Part shown: positions 46,696-54,527 of the stretch, in pieces
How the letters are laid out: each line of letters starts with the position of its first letter
How positions within the stretch are numbered: the stretch's first letter is position 1
Assembly (NCBI RefSeq): GCF_003431975.1
Contig: NZ_CP027116.1
Coordinates: 1,178,001 to 1,242,000, forward strand
Reading direction: 5' to 3'
From: Bacillus pumilus
GTDB lineage: Bacteria > Bacillota > Bacilli > Bacillales > Bacillaceae
DNA: 64,000 nt
Position numbers and translations under genes: made by a program
The notes under the pieces: model-generated
Told to the model about the DNA's origin: nothing
Databases searched by the model: none
The model's input: the letters and a program-made list of their open reading frames with translations, nothing else

Positions 46696-47705
46696 GCACA
46701 CGTTATTCTCGACAAGAGCTTTTTCCGCCAATCGGTACAGAGGGGCAAAAGCGATTAAGTGACTCAAAGGCCGTCATTATTGGGGCAGGAGCACTTGGAA
46801 CAGCTAGTGCTGAAATGCTCGTTCGGGCTGGCGTCGGATCTGTCACTATTTTGGATCGAGATTATATTGAATGGAGCAATCTTCAGCGCCAGCAGCTATA
46901 CACAGAGCAAGATGTGCTGGAGCGGCTGCCAAAGGCTGTAGCGGCTGAAAAAAGACTCAGGCAGATAAATAGTGACGTGATCGTCAAAGGAATCGTCGTC
47001 GATGTGACCGCTCATCAAATTGATGAACTTGTCAGCGGCGCGTCGATGATCGTTGATGCAGCGGATAACTTTGAGGTGAGGATGATTGCGAATGATGCTG
47101 CGATCAAACATCAAATTCCGTTTCTTTATGGAGCTTGTGTCGCCAGCTATGGTATTCAGTTTACTGTTATTCCTGGTGAGACGCCGTGTTTGCACTGCCT
47201 GCTTGAACATTTACCCGCACAAGGCATGACCTGTGACACAGCCGGTATCATTAGTCCAGTGGTACAGCAGGTGGCGGCATATCAAGTGGCAGATGCACTG
47301 AAGTATTTAACAGGTCATCAAGTGACGCCGATTTTAAGATCGTTTGATTTATGGACGAATGAGCGATCTGACATTCGGTCTGCCAGCTCCTTAAAGAAGA
47401 AGCAATGTCCAAGCTGTGGACTGAAGACATATCCATTTCTCTCCTATGACCGCAGTGCGAAGGCAGATGTACTATGCGGACGTAATACGGTACAAATCCG
47501 CAGTGCAGCTGAAACTCCGCCGCCATTACACGAAGTGGCCCTTCGGTTAAAGAAAGCAGGGATGGATGTGCTTGAAAACCCGTATTTGCTTTCTTGTCAA
47601 AAGGATGAGTATAAGCTCGTCTTATTTAAAGATGGCAGAGCACTTGTCCATGGTACAAATGATATGGCAAAAGCAAGAACCATTTATCATCAATGGATTG
47701 GCTAA
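46692..47705 (+). CDS. thiF: ThiS adenylyltransferase ThiF
   Basis: ThiF activates the C-terminus of ThiS with ATP. The E1-like protein of 337 residues has [17 protein letters not shown] (nucleotide loop) near residue 30 and a catalytic Asp in [15 protein letters not shown]. It has two CxxC zinc pairs ([11 protein letters not shown] and [12 protein letters not shown]) and a C-terminal rhodanese-free extension of ~80 residues. The GTG start at 46692 overlaps the thiG stop. Confidence 0.95.
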   Translation: MSTRYSRQELFPPIGTEGQKRLSDSKAVIIGAGALGTASAEMLVRAGVGSVTILDRDYIEWSNLQRQQLYTEQDVLERLPKAVAAEKRLRQINSDVIVKGIVVDVTAHQIDELVSGASMIVDAADNFEVRMIANDAAIKHQIPFLYGACVASYGIQFTVIPGETPCLHCLLEHLPAQGMTCDTAGIISPVVQQVAAYQVADALKYLTGHQVTPILRSFDLWTNERSDIRSASSLKKKQCPSCGLKTYPFLSYDRSAKADVLCGRNTVQIRSAAETPPPLHEVALRLKKAGMDVLENPYLLSCQKDEYKLVLFKDGRALVHGTNDMAKARTIYHQWIG

Positions 47706-47721
47706 TGAGAGGTGAAAAGAA

Positions 47722-48528
47722 ATGACGATCAAAAAAGCATTCACGATCGCGGGTTCTGATTCTGGCGGTGGAGCAGGTATTCAAGCTGATTTGAAAACCT
47801 TTCAGGAGCTTGGTGTGTACGGAATGTCTGCGCTCACAGCGATTACAGCACAAAACACACTAGGTGTTCACGGGATATACCCGCTTTCGATTGAGGCGTT
47901 AGAAAGTCAAATTGATGCAGTGGCAGAAGACTTACTGCCAGATGCCGTCAAAACAGGGATGCTGTGGAGCGCAGACATGATCAAGACAGTCGCTAAAAAA
48001 ACGGTTCAATATGAGATGAAGCTGATTGTCGATCCAGTCATGATTGCAAAGGGAGGGGCCTCTTTATTAAATGAAGATGCGGTTTCTGCGATGAAAACAC
48101 ACTTGCTGCCTGTCAGCTATGCCGTAACGCCGAACCTTCCTGAGGCAGAAGTGCTGACCGGCGTGTGCATTCAAACAAAAGAGGATCGCTACCTAGCAGC
48201 GGAACGTTTATATGCGCTTGGCACGAAACATGTTGTGATCAAAGGTGGCCATGGTCCATCTGGCGGTATGATTACTGATCTATTGTATGATGGAAAAGGC
48301 TTTGTTGAAGTCACAAATGAACATATTGATACACCACATACACATGGCACAGGCTGTACGTTTGCAGCGGCATTAACAGCCGAAATTGCGAAAGGGCACT
48401 CCATGAGGGAGGCTTTTGAAACAGCCGAAACCTTTGTTCATGAAGCCATCAAATTTCCTTTAAGTATAGGGGCTGGACACGGACCTACCAACCATTTTGC
48501 TTATCAGCAAAACAGGATCAAACGATGA
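47722..48528 (+). CDS. thiD: Hydroxymethylpyrimidine (phosphate) kinase ThiD
   Basis: ThiD phosphorylates HMP to HMP pyrophosphate for thiamine synthesis. The ribokinase-like protein of 268 residues has AFTIAGSDSGGGAGIQADLKT at the start, VDPVMIAKGGASLL, and THGTGCTFAAALTAEIAKG with the catalytic GTGC/Asp region. In B. subtilis this position is yjbV (thiD). It is the last gene of the riboswitch-controlled operon. Confidence 0.95.
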   Translation: MTIKKAFTIAGSDSGGGAGIQADLKTFQELGVYGMSALTAITAQNTLGVHGIYPLSIEALESQIDAVAEDLLPDAVKTGMLWSADMIKTVAKKTVQYEMKLIVDPVMIAKGGASLLNEDAVSAMKTHLLPVSYAVTPNLPEAEVLTGVCIQTKEDRYLAAERLYALGTKHVVIKGGHGPSGGMITDLLYDGKGFVEVTNEHIDTPHTHGTGCTFAAALTAEIAKGHSMREAFETAETFVHEAIKFPLSIGAGHGPTNHFAYQQNRIKR

Positions 48529-48536
48529 GAGAATTG

Positions 48537-48568
48537 AACCGTCTTCACTTACGAGGGCGGTTTTTTTA
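48537..48568 (+). terminator. Terminator of the thi operon
   Basis: AACCGTCTT and AGGGCGGTTTTTTT pair (with G-T pairs) around CACTTACG. Confidence 0.85.
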
Positions 48569-48596
48569 TGAAAAGGAAACTTTCTTTCAGCGGAAA

Positions 48597-48644
48597 TTGT
48601 CATTCTCTCATGATCTGTGATAATATTATGATCAGGTACTAATA
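48597..48644 (+). promoter_or_regulatory. fabI promoter with FapR-like operator
   Basis: TTGTCA (48597-48602) and TAATAT (48621-48626) make a promoter with an 18-base spacer. The site at 48624-48644 (TATTATGATCAGG then TACTAATA) is an imperfect dyad whose right half matches the FapR half-site in front of fabHA. FapR control of fabI is established in B. subtilis. Confidence 0.72.
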
Positions 48645-48678
48645 CTATGTCTTGAAAAAATAGGAGGCTTTATTACAT

Positions 48679-49455
48679 ATGAACTTTTCTTTAGAAGGCC
48701 GTAATATTGTGGTGATGGGTGTTGCCAACAAACGAAGCATCGCTTGGGGAATTGCCCGCTCACTTCACGAAGCTGGAGCTCGTTTGATTTTTACTTATGT
48801 TGGAGATCGTCTTGCTGAATCTGTAAAAGAACTTGCAAGCACACTTGAGCGCGATGATTCAATCATTCTTCCGTGTGATGTGACAAGTGACGAAGAAATT
48901 GAAAAATGTTTCGCTACAATTAAAGAAAAAGTACAAGTCATTCATGGTGTTGCGCATGCAATTGCATTTGCAAACAAAGAAGAGCTTGTCGGTGAATACT
49001 TGAACACGAACCGTGAAGGGTTCCTTTTAGCGCACAACATTAGTGCATATTCCTTAACTGCTGTAGCAAAAGCGGCACGACCATTGATGACAGAAGGTGG
49101 AAGCATCGTCACGCTTACATACTTAGGCGGAGAGCGTGTGGTTTCTAACTATAACGTAATGGGTGTAGCGAAAGCAGCACTTGAAGCAAGTGTGAAGTAT
49201 TTAGCAGCTGATCTAGGAGCAGAAGGTATCCGTGTGAACAGTATTTCTGCTGGTCCAATTCGTACGCTGTCTGCAAAAGGCATCAGCGGCTTTAATACCA
49301 TTCTAAAGGATATTGAAGAGCGTGCACCGCTTCGCCGTACAACGACTCCTGAAGAAGTTGGCGATACAGCTCTATTCTTATTCAGTGATCTATCACGCGG
49401 CATGACAGGTGAGAATCTGCACGTTGATTCTGGCTTCCATATCATTGCCCGCTAA
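48679..49455 (+). CDS. fabI: Enoyl-ACP reductase FabI
   Basis: FabI performs the last reduction in each round of fatty acid elongation, using NADH or NADPH, and is the triclosan target. The short-chain dehydrogenase-type protein has 258 residues with GVANKRSIAWGIARSL (cofactor loop, residues 13-28) and SNYNVMGVAKAALEA (Tyr and Lys of the active site). TAGGAGG is upstream. It is monocistronic between thiD and cotO with its own terminator. Confidence 0.97.
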   Translation: MNFSLEGRNIVVMGVANKRSIAWGIARSLHEAGARLIFTYVGDRLAESVKELASTLERDDSIILPCDVTSDEEIEKCFATIKEKVQVIHGVAHAIAFANKEELVGEYLNTNREGFLLAHNISAYSLTAVAKAARPLMTEGGSIVTLTYLGGERVVSNYNVMGVAKAALEASVKYLAADLGAEGIRVNSISAGPIRTLSAKGISGFNTILKDIEERAPLRRTTTPEEVGDTALFLFSDLSRGMTGENLHVDSGFHIIAR

Positions 49456-49468
49456 ACGAATACATGAC

Positions 49469-49503
49469 TGCAGCATACCGAAGATGGGTATGCTGTTTTT
49501 TTA
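49469..49503 (+). terminator. Terminator after fabI
   Basis: CAGCATACC and GGTATGCTG pair around GAAGATG and are followed by T7. Confidence 0.9.
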
Positions 49504-49568
49504 TTTTTCTTCTGATTTGATGCATCCGCTCATATATATAAGGAATGAATCATTCGGGAGGGATTAGT

Positions 49569-50171
49569 ATGTCAAATAAAGGTGATGAGAACCAAAAACC
49601 GCTTATGTATATTGTTCAGCCGAGCTATGATGATTCAATGCCGGCCATGCAAAATATCGTGAGAAAGAGAAAGAAATCAGAAAAACGGCCAGAAAGCAAT
49701 GAGAGTGCAAAAGCAAAAGACACGGCCGAAGAAAGTAAGCAAGAGGAACCTGTAGCTCAAGAAATAGAAAAGAAAAAAGAAGCCGAGCCACCTGAGCTTC
49801 AGCAAGAACAAGATATTACACAAAAATCTGAACTTAGACAGGAATCAGAGGTTACACAAGAAAGAAAGCCTCAGCAAGAAGAGGAAAAGCCGCCAGAAGG
49901 TGTCTTTCATGAAACAAAAGAAGAACCGAGAAGAAAACGAGTGAAAAAGCCTTTAAGTCAGATGAGTATGGATGAAAAAGTGGATTTTCTCACAAGTCTG
50001 CCTCATAATATGCCAAGAGCCCTTTGTCTGATCGAAGCTGATGGTAAAACATATAGAGGGATTATTATGGACCGAAAAGAAGATATAGTGGTCATTCGAA
50101 CAGCAGGCGGAGGAAATCCTATTGAACTAGCCATCGGTGAGATTTCCTCGATTCATCCGCTTGGTTTTTAA
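49569..50171 (+). CDS. cotO: Spore coat protein CotO
   Basis: CotO is a morphogenetic spore coat protein that helps outer coat and crust assembly. The protein has 200 residues. The start MSNKGDENQKPLMYIVQPSYD is followed by a long Glu/Lys/Gln-rich disordered stretch (~residues 28-125) with repeated QE(E)xxxQE units. A C-terminal globular part (MDEKVDFLTSLPHNMPRALC, GGNPIELAIGEISSIHPLGF) closes it. The ATG at 49569 has GGGAGGGATT before it. A CATATATATAAGG box at 49531 resembles a sporulation sigma -10. Confidence 0.9.
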   Translation: MSNKGDENQKPLMYIVQPSYDDSMPAMQNIVRKRKKSEKRPESNESAKAKDTAEESKQEEPVAQEIEKKKEAEPPELQQEQDITQKSELRQESEVTQERKPQQEEEKPPEGVFHETKEEPRRKRVKKPLSQMSMDEKVDFLTSLPHNMPRALCLIEADGKTYRGIIMDRKEDIVVIRTAGGGNPIELAIGEISSIHPLGF

Positions 50172-50173
50172 CG

Positions 50174-50205
50174 AACAAAAAAGTCCCATAGAGGGACTTT
50201 TTTTG
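50174..50205 (+). terminator. Bidirectional terminator between cotO and cotZ
   Basis: AAAAAGTCCC and GGGACTTTTTTT pair around ATAGA. It lies between the convergent stops of cotO and cotZ. Confidence 0.88.
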
Positions 50206-50649
50206 TTAGCAGTTACGGTTGATGAGGCGTGGATTTAAGCACTCGATTGCGCAGAAGCAGTCAAGGTCTACTTCGATGCAATACTTCGATTTTTCTAATC
50301 GGAACACATCACAAACGGAATCTTTATCTGTAAAATCTAAAATATGACGGTCTTTGTCAAATGCGATAAGCAAGCTGAGTGTTGCGCAGTGATCAGAGAT
50401 GTGTTCGACTCTGAAAAATGCAGTGCTGAAGCAAGGGCCTGCATCAACTTCTCCGACGTTTCCGAATGCGACGAATGGTTTTGATTTGGATGTAAAGAGA
50501 ACAAACGGGACAGTGTCACCTAATGAATGGGATGGAGAAAGGAGATTACTGTAACAACTAGTCGGGCAATCTTCTTCGACGGCATTTTGTAAGTCGTTAA
50601 TATTTTCAACAGCCTCTGCTACACAGCTCCATGAATGTTTGCGGCTCAT
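50206..50649 (-). CDS. cotZ: Spore coat/crust protein CotZ
   Basis: CotZ is a cysteine-rich crust component with 147 residues, close to the B. subtilis size. It starts MSRKHSWSCVAEAVENIN. Shared with CotY are [14 protein letters not shown] and YCIEVDLDCFCAIECLNP. The cysteines support the cross-linked lattice of the spore crust. The ATG at 50649 has AGGAGGGTTG upstream; the open frame to 50703 is longer but has no ribosome site. It is downstream of cotY on the same strand. Confidence 0.94.
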   Translation of the reverse strand: MSRKHSWSCVAEAVENINDLQNAVEEDCPTSCYSNLLSPSHSLGDTVPFVLFTSKSKPFVAFGNVGEVDAGPCFSTAFFRVEHISDHCATLSLLIAFDKDRHILDFTDKDSVCDVFRLEKSKYCIEVDLDCFCAIECLNPRLINRNC

Positions 50650-50750
50650 ATTCAACCCTCCTATACTAGGAAATTTGTTTGAGTGTTTGAGCACTGTCAT
50701 CATCTACAAGCTTTTTTAGTTTTGCCGGTTGATACTTCTACCTTCAATCA

Positions 50751-50788
50751 ATGCGGAAGCGGCAGCTTTTATGCTGACTGCTCCGCAT
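50751..50788 (-). repeat. Large imperfect hairpin between cotY and cotZ
   Basis: On the minus strand ATGCGGA...CAGC pairs with GCTGC...TCCGCAT around ATAAAA. There is no T-run. It lies in a 207-base gap between two cotranscribed-strand genes and could be a processing or stability element. Confidence 0.55.
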
Positions 50789-50856
50789 GATTGGCTGTCA
50801 TTCGTAAGGAAGGGGATGCTTTGATTCATGACAAGTTAGGTCAACGGACGATTCAT

Positions 50857-51348
50857 TTAGCCGTGGTGATGATGCTTTTTATCTTTTGTTGGCATGACTC
50901 TGTCTACTAGTTCTGGATTTAAACATTGGATCGCACAGAAGCAGTTTAAATCAACCTCGATGCAAAAATCTGTTTTCTCTAAACCAAAGAAGTCAGGGTC
51001 ACAAGGGTGACAAACGCTCAGCGTATGTCCGTGTACATCAACGGGTCTTAATACAGATAACGTAGCACAGCAGTCGTGTAATTTTTCAACCCGGAAGAAA
51101 ATGGATTCGAAGCATTGGCAATCGTCAACAAATCCTCCAATGTTTCCGAAAGTAGAGAACAATCCGCCCTTTTTATCAAAAAGTAAAAACGGAATGGTAT
51201 CTTTTCCAGAAACTGTCGGGCTTAATAAATTACTGTAGCAGCTTGTAGGACATTTATCTTCTACAGCTTCCTGCTCTGCTAAAATCTTATCAACCGCATC
51301 GCATACACAGTTTTCATCATGTCGGCCATGGTGTTTTCCGCAGCTCAT
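50857..51348 (-). CDS. cotY: Spore coat/crust protein CotY
   Basis: CotY is the main structural crust protein and forms ordered hexagonal sheets. It has 163 residues, starts [20 protein letters not shown], and has [13 protein letters not shown] and [18 protein letters not shown] in common with CotZ. It contains about 18 cysteines and a His-rich C-terminus (KDKKHHHHG). The ATG at 51348 is behind AAAGGAGCTG. It is a paralogue of cotZ with a longer N-terminus and tail. Confidence 0.95.
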   Translation of the reverse strand: MSCGKHHGRHDENCVCDAVDKILAEQEAVEDKCPTSCYSNLLSPTVSGKDTIPFLLFDKKGGLFSTFGNIGGFVDDCQCFESIFFRVEKLHDCCATLSVLRPVDVHGHTLSVCHPCDPDFFGLEKTDFCIEVDLNCFCAIQCLNPELVDRVMPTKDKKHHHHG

Positions 51349-51459
51349 GGATTTCAGCTCCTTTAACAAGGTATTTGACTTTAGTCCTTAACAACATATG
51401 TATGCGCCCTCTAGTTGGTGTGGGTAAATGACTATTTATATTTGTTGTATTTTTATAAA

Positions 51460-51492
51460 AGGAAAAGCAGAGCTTTTCGCTCTGCTTTTGGA
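51460..51492 (-). terminator. Terminator after cotX
   Basis: On the minus strand AAAAGCAGAGC and GCTCTGCTTTTCC pair around GAAAA, followed by TTTT. Confidence 0.85.
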
Positions 51493-51494
51493 CA

Positions 51495-51977
51495 TTAGAG
51501 GATACCGATTGCAACGATTGTCGCAACGAGTGTTTGAGTAAGTGTTTGAATTGCGATAGAGATGTCCGCATCGATTGTCGATACTGTAACGTTTCTGGAG
51601 TTTTCGATGACAAGTTTTTGTCGGTTTGTTTGTTTGTGTGTAGCAGCTTGTAAAAGATCTTGTGTCACGCGGTCAGCCAAATCACCGTCTGCGATTGAGA
51701 TGTTTGTAATGGTGATGATCGCTGTTTGAACAGCTACTTGGATAGATGCTGCAACCTGTGCATCAACAGAAGAGACGTTAATGTCACAAGAGTCTCTGAC
51801 AATAATGACTTCCTCAGATGTCTGCTTTGTAAAACTCACTTGATCAAAGTCTTGCAAGACATCTTCATCATCATAATAGTGCCCGTCACAGACTGCTTTT
51901 CTTTCGTAGTTGTGGTAATCGCCGTGGTGTGTACAGTTACGATCTAGAGCGACCCAAGAGTAAGGTTTAGAATCCAT
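51495..51977 (-). CDS. cotX: Spore coat protein CotX
   Basis: CotX is an insoluble-fraction crust protein with 160 residues. The N-terminal ~60 residues are His/Tyr/Asp-rich (NCTHHGDYHNYERKAVC). The rest holds two related CotX/CotV repeats with the pattern (V/I)xxSxx(I/V)xVSxxDAxxxxxxQ: EEVIIVRDSCDINVSSVDAQ and LVIENSRNVTVSTIDADIS. GGAGG precedes the ATG. It follows cotW and cotV on the same strand with gaps. Confidence 0.93.
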   Translation of the reverse strand: MDSKPYSWVALDRNCTHHGDYHNYERKAVCDGHYYDDEDVLQDFDQVSFTKQTSEEVIIVRDSCDINVSSVDAQVAASIQVAVQTAIITITNISIADGDLADRVTQDLLQAATHKQTNRQKLVIENSRNVTVSTIDADISIAIQTLTQTLVATIVAIGIL

Positions 51978-52065
51978 TTCTTTTCCTCCTTCCGTTTACT
52001 TTATTAAATGCTGGCATGCGTCGTTTTGTCTCGGGCATTTACCCTATCAGGCAACCCATTTTTAT

Positions 52066-52401
52066 TTAATCGTTGTTTCGCTGCGCATCACGGCGCTGCT
52101 GAATACGATCTCGAAGTGAATGTCGTTTTGGACGTACTTGTGGTTGAGGCTCTACTTCTTCCACATGTTTTGCTGCCTCAGCCTGCCTTTTTTTCTCCTG
52201 CTGCTGCTGTACGAAGTCATCTGCTTTCTTTTGTAAGTCCTCAACTAATTTCAAAATCATTCTTCTCTGATCATCTGATATATCTGCTTTTTGATCATCG
52301 GTGATATTGTTTTTGTTTAAAATATCACTCACAAGAAGACTTGTTAATGGATCAACATCAGTGTTGATTTTAAATTCCTTTTTTTCGTTCTCTTCAGCCA
52401 C
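52066..52401 (-). CDS. cotW: Spore coat protein CotW
   Basis: CotW is a crust protein that acts with CotX. It has 111 residues and is charged and helical, with DVDPLTSLLVSDILNKNNIT and an Arg-rich end (LRDRIQQRRDAQ). The start is chosen as GTG 52401, eight bases after AAAGAGGTG, which gives a size close to the B. subtilis protein (~105). A TTG in the same frame at 52449 overlaps cotV but has no ribosome site. A coiled coil is likely around residues 55-90. Confidence 0.85.
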   Translation of the reverse strand: MAEENEKKEFKINTDVDPLTSLLVSDILNKNNITDDQKADISDDQRRMILKLVEDLQKKADDFVQQQQEKKRQAEAAKHVEEVEPQPQVRPKRHSLRDRIQQRRDAQRNND

Positions 52402-52445
52402 GATTATTTCACCTCTTTCATACGTCATGTTAGAAAAAGAAAGGG

Positions 52446-52832
52446 TCAAAGAATGCCGGCTTCAACTAAAAGCACATTCAATGTTTGAGTGAGAATTTGG
52501 ACAGAGTTCATAATAGATGCATCTGATAATGTAATCGTGACGTTATAGCAGTTGATGATTTGGATCACAGTTTTCTTTTGGACTGTCACTTGTTGTGTGG
52601 CTAAAAGCTGATCTGTGATATCTGTAGCCAATTCATCGTCTGGTACAAGAAGTTGGATTAAAAGAGTAATGATTGTCGTTACGGTCGCTTGAAGGGAGAG
52701 TGCGGCTGTTACATCTGTTTTATGAATCGTGACATTTTCGGAATCTTTTATTTCAATGAAATCATCATAATTGCTGATTAATTCATTTAGCAGTTGTGTG
52801 TATAATAAATCAGCACTTTCTTCAATAGACAA
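52446..52832 (-). CDS. cotV: Spore coat protein CotV
   Basis: CotV is a crust protein related to CotX. The start TTG 52832 (MSIEESADLLYTQLL) lies eight bases after AAAGGAG and gives 128 residues, the same as I recall for B. subtilis CotV. The GTG at 52841 overlaps the ribosome site and is rejected. Two CotX-type repeats are visible (IEIKDSENVTIHKTDVTAAL and VIQIINCYNVTITLSDASI). It is the first gene of cotV-cotW-cotX. Confidence 0.88.
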   Translation of the reverse strand: MSIEESADLLYTQLLNELISNYDDFIEIKDSENVTIHKTDVTAALSLQATVTTIITLLIQLLVPDDELATDITDQLLATQQVTVQKKTVIQIINCYNVTITLSDASIMNSVQILTQTLNVLLVEAGIL

Positions 52833-53022
52833 TACTTTCACTCCTTTCTTATCTATACATTATTTAATGCAACTGATGCACAAGGTGGAATCGGAAAATG
52901 TGAAAAAGTACAACCCAATTTTATTTCCGCTCAATTCATCATGGGGGTCTTTCTTTTCGCATATATAAAGAAAGGACGCAAAAAAAGGTGAAAGAAGGAG
53001 GTGGAGGCTCCTGAGCGGTGCT

Positions 53023-53361
53023 TTGTCATTTATCGTGTTTGCCCTCGCATCTTTTAGACTGACGAGGCTGATTGTGTTTGATACGATTACTGCTCCTTTC
53101 CGCCGTTTATTTCATGAAGAACAGGAAGAGGTCAATGAACAAGGTGAAGTGGAGACGTATATCATCATTAAAGGGAAAGGACTTCGGTCTTGGATAGGAG
53201 AGCTGTTAAGCTGTTATTGGTGTACTGGCATGTGGTGCACTGCTGCTTTACTTCTGATATACATATTATTTCCTGTCATCAGCATGTGGCTTAATTTACT
53301 ATTAGCGATTGCCGCAGCAGCAGGCATTATTGAAGCAATTGTCTCAAAGCTTGTGAAATAA
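53023..53361 (+). CDS. yjcA: YjcA, DUF1360 sporulation membrane protein
   Basis: The 112-residue protein is hydrophobic at both ends. It opens SFIVFALASFRLTRLIVFD, has CYWCTGMWC in the middle and two C-terminal helices, all as in YjcA. The start is uncertain: TTG 53023 is 15 or more bases from either GGAGG, while an in-frame CTG at 53011 is nine bases from the first GGAGG and would add four residues. A CATATATAAAG box lies at 52960. It diverges from cotV. Confidence 0.82.
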   Translation: MSFIVFALASFRLTRLIVFDTITAPFRRLFHEEQEEVNEQGEVETYIIIKGKGLRSWIGELLSCYWCTGMWCTAALLLIYILFPVISMWLNLLLAIAAAAGIIEAIVSKLVK

Positions 53362-53432
53362 ACAGGCATTGTGATCAGACACGCTTTTAAAAAATGCATA
53401 TACTATCATGGAATAGGAAAGGAAGGGTTGCG

Positions 53433-53561
53433 ATGAAACCAACTGAAACGCCGTCACATATGCTTCAAGGTTATCCAGCGCAGTCAAATCAACAATCTGA
53501 ATATACGAAGAAAATCAAGAAAACAGGCTGCGGCTGTGGAAAGAAAAAGAAACCACAATAG
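53433..53561 (+). CDS. 42-residue cysteine-containing peptide, probably sporulation-specific
   Basis: A short ORF begins MKPTETPSHMLQGYPAQSNQ and ends in GCGCGKKKKPQ. GGAAGGG lies five to eleven bases upstream, and a terminator follows at once. A sigma-K-like promoter precedes it: AC, 16 bases, CATATACTA (53397-53405). The Cys-Gly-Cys-Gly-Lys tail suggests cross-linking or metal binding on the spore surface. I do not recognise a named family. It is too short for default gene finders and may be missed elsewhere. Confidence 0.72.
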   Translation: MKPTETPSHMLQGYPAQSNQQSEYTKKIKKTGCGCGKKKKPQ

Positions 53562-53571
53562 AAGAGAAAAC

Positions 53572-53600
53572 AAAAGCCGGATTTATCCGGTTTTTTTGTT
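53572..53600 (+). terminator. Terminator after the 42-residue peptide gene
   Basis: AAAAGCCGGA and TCCGGTTTTTTT pair around TTTA. Confidence 0.85.
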
Positions 53601-53647
53601 GCCCTTTTTTCGAGTGATGCATATGTAAGAGAGAAGGGGTGACCAGA

Positions 53648-53869
53648 ATGGATGCATTCGAACAATTAATCGGCTCCTTGTTCACTAAACCCCATGATGG
53701 GAAAGAGCAAGCGCACGAAAAGGCTGAAATGGATCTAGCAGATAAAGCGAAGGATCTTGAGGAGCACTTAAAAGCATTTGGCGTGAAGATGGATGCTTTT
53801 GCAAAAGAAACAGAAGCATTCATGATCCGTCATGGAGAGGCAGATTACGTCTTTAAACAGCAGAAATAA
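53648..53869 (+). CDS. Small helical protein of unknown function, probably sporulation-linked
   Basis: The 73-residue protein (MDAFEQLIGSLFTKPHDGKE) is mostly charged, with heptad-like Leu/Ala spacing from ~20 to 60 (ADKAKDLEEHLKAFGVKMD), so a coiled coil is likely. The ribosome site AGAAGGGGTG is at a normal gap. A CATATGTAAG box at 53620 resembles a sporulation -10 but lacks a matching -35. I do not recognise the family. It lies inside the run of small spore genes. Confidence 0.7.
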   Translation: MDAFEQLIGSLFTKPHDGKEQAHEKAEMDLADKAKDLEEHLKAFGVKMDAFAKETEAFMIRHGEADYVFKQQK

Positions 53870-53953
53870 AAATTCCGCACTTTTTTATGTGATCGTCCAA
53901 ACCATTTCTTGTATTTTTCATATTTTGTAAGGGAGAAGAGGAGGTGCTTATAT

Positions 53954-54091
53954 ATGAGTTGTTACGGTTACGGTGGCGGTTCTTGCGGCGGCTACGGCGG
54001 AGGTTATGGCGGCGGATATGGATCAACATTTGTTCTTGTCGTCGTGCTTTTCATCCTTCTAATCATCGTTGGTGCTTCTTTCTTTAACTAA
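53954..54091 (+). CDS. yjcZ: YjcZ family sporulation protein (Gly/Tyr-rich, one membrane helix)
   Basis: This 45-residue protein has a Gly/Tyr/Cys-rich start with repeated GGY and GYGG units, then a single helix ([19 protein letters not shown]) at the C-terminus. This is the YjcZ-type layout of tiny spore membrane proteins. GGAGGTG precedes the ATG; the open frame begins earlier at 53909 but has no ribosome site. A sigma-K-like promoter (AC, 16 bases, CATATTTTG) ends at 53927. The exact paralogue assignment is uncertain. Confidence 0.8.
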   Translation: MSCYGYGGGSCGGYGGGYGGGYGSTFVLVVVLFILLIIVGASFFN

Positions 54092-54163
54092 ACAGTAAGA
54101 AGGTGAGGGAAGCAATAGGGGAGCCTTTTGCTTTCCTTTCTCTTTGATCAAACAAGGCTCTAG

Positions 54164-54197
54164 GATAGGCACATATCTCGCCTATTTTCATATAGTA
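54164..54197 (+). promoter_or_regulatory. Sigma-K-like promoter of spoVIF
   Basis: GCAC, 16 bases and CATATAGTA (54189-54197) match the sigma-K pattern AC-N16-CATAnnnTA. SpoVIF is under sigma-K in B. subtilis as I recall. Confidence 0.65.
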
Positions 54198-54229
54198 AGG
54201 TGATTACTCCACAAAGAGGAGGCAAATGA

Positions 54230-54487
54230 ATGGATAATAAATTCTTTAAAAGTGTGGAAAATAAAACAGGTGTCAATATGAATGATGTCTTTAAGCTTGC
54301 AGGTTCTTTGCAAAATGCCAACTTTAAAGATGAAGCAACAGTTCGAGGCGTCATTAAAAAAGTAGCGCAGCTTGCGAACAAACGTGTACCGAAAGAAATG
54401 GAAGACAAAATCGTTCAATCGATTACAAGTGGAAAAGAAAAGCTTGATTTCAATACAATCGCTAAAATGATGAACAACAAAAAATAA
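54230..54487 (+). CDS. spoVIF: Sporulation protein SpoVIF (YjcC)
   Basis: SpoVIF is a mother-cell protein needed for proper coat assembly and spore resistance. It has 85 residues, begins MDNKFFKSVENKTGVNMNDV, and is basic and helical without a membrane segment. GAGGAGG precedes the ATG. It converges on yjcD and shares a terminator with it. Confidence 0.92.
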   Translation: MDNKFFKSVENKTGVNMNDVFKLAGSLQNANFKDEATVRGVIKKVAQLANKRVPKEMEDKIVQSITSGKEKLDFNTIAKMMNNKK

Positions 54488-54527
54488 ACAACAGGCTCTC
54501 CACTTAAAGGGGGGCCTGTTGTTTTTG
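54487..54527 (+). terminator. Bidirectional terminator between spoVIF and yjcD
   Basis: AACAACAGGC and GCCTGTTGTTTTT pair around a CT-rich/GG-rich inner stem. It extends into the 3' end of minus-strand yjcD. Confidence 0.85.

Noticed and set aside
49720..49910. Glu/Gln-rich repeated units in cotO as a tandem DNA repeat
   Set aside because: The units are irregular at base level and reflect low-complexity protein, not a tandem repeat array.
51726..52304. Plus-strand ORFs across cotX and cotW
   Set aside because: These are hydrophobic or low-complexity shadows opposite coat genes with no ribosome sites.
54160..54418. Minus-strand ORFs across spoVIF
   Set aside because: They have no ribosome site and are antisense shadows of a recognised gene.
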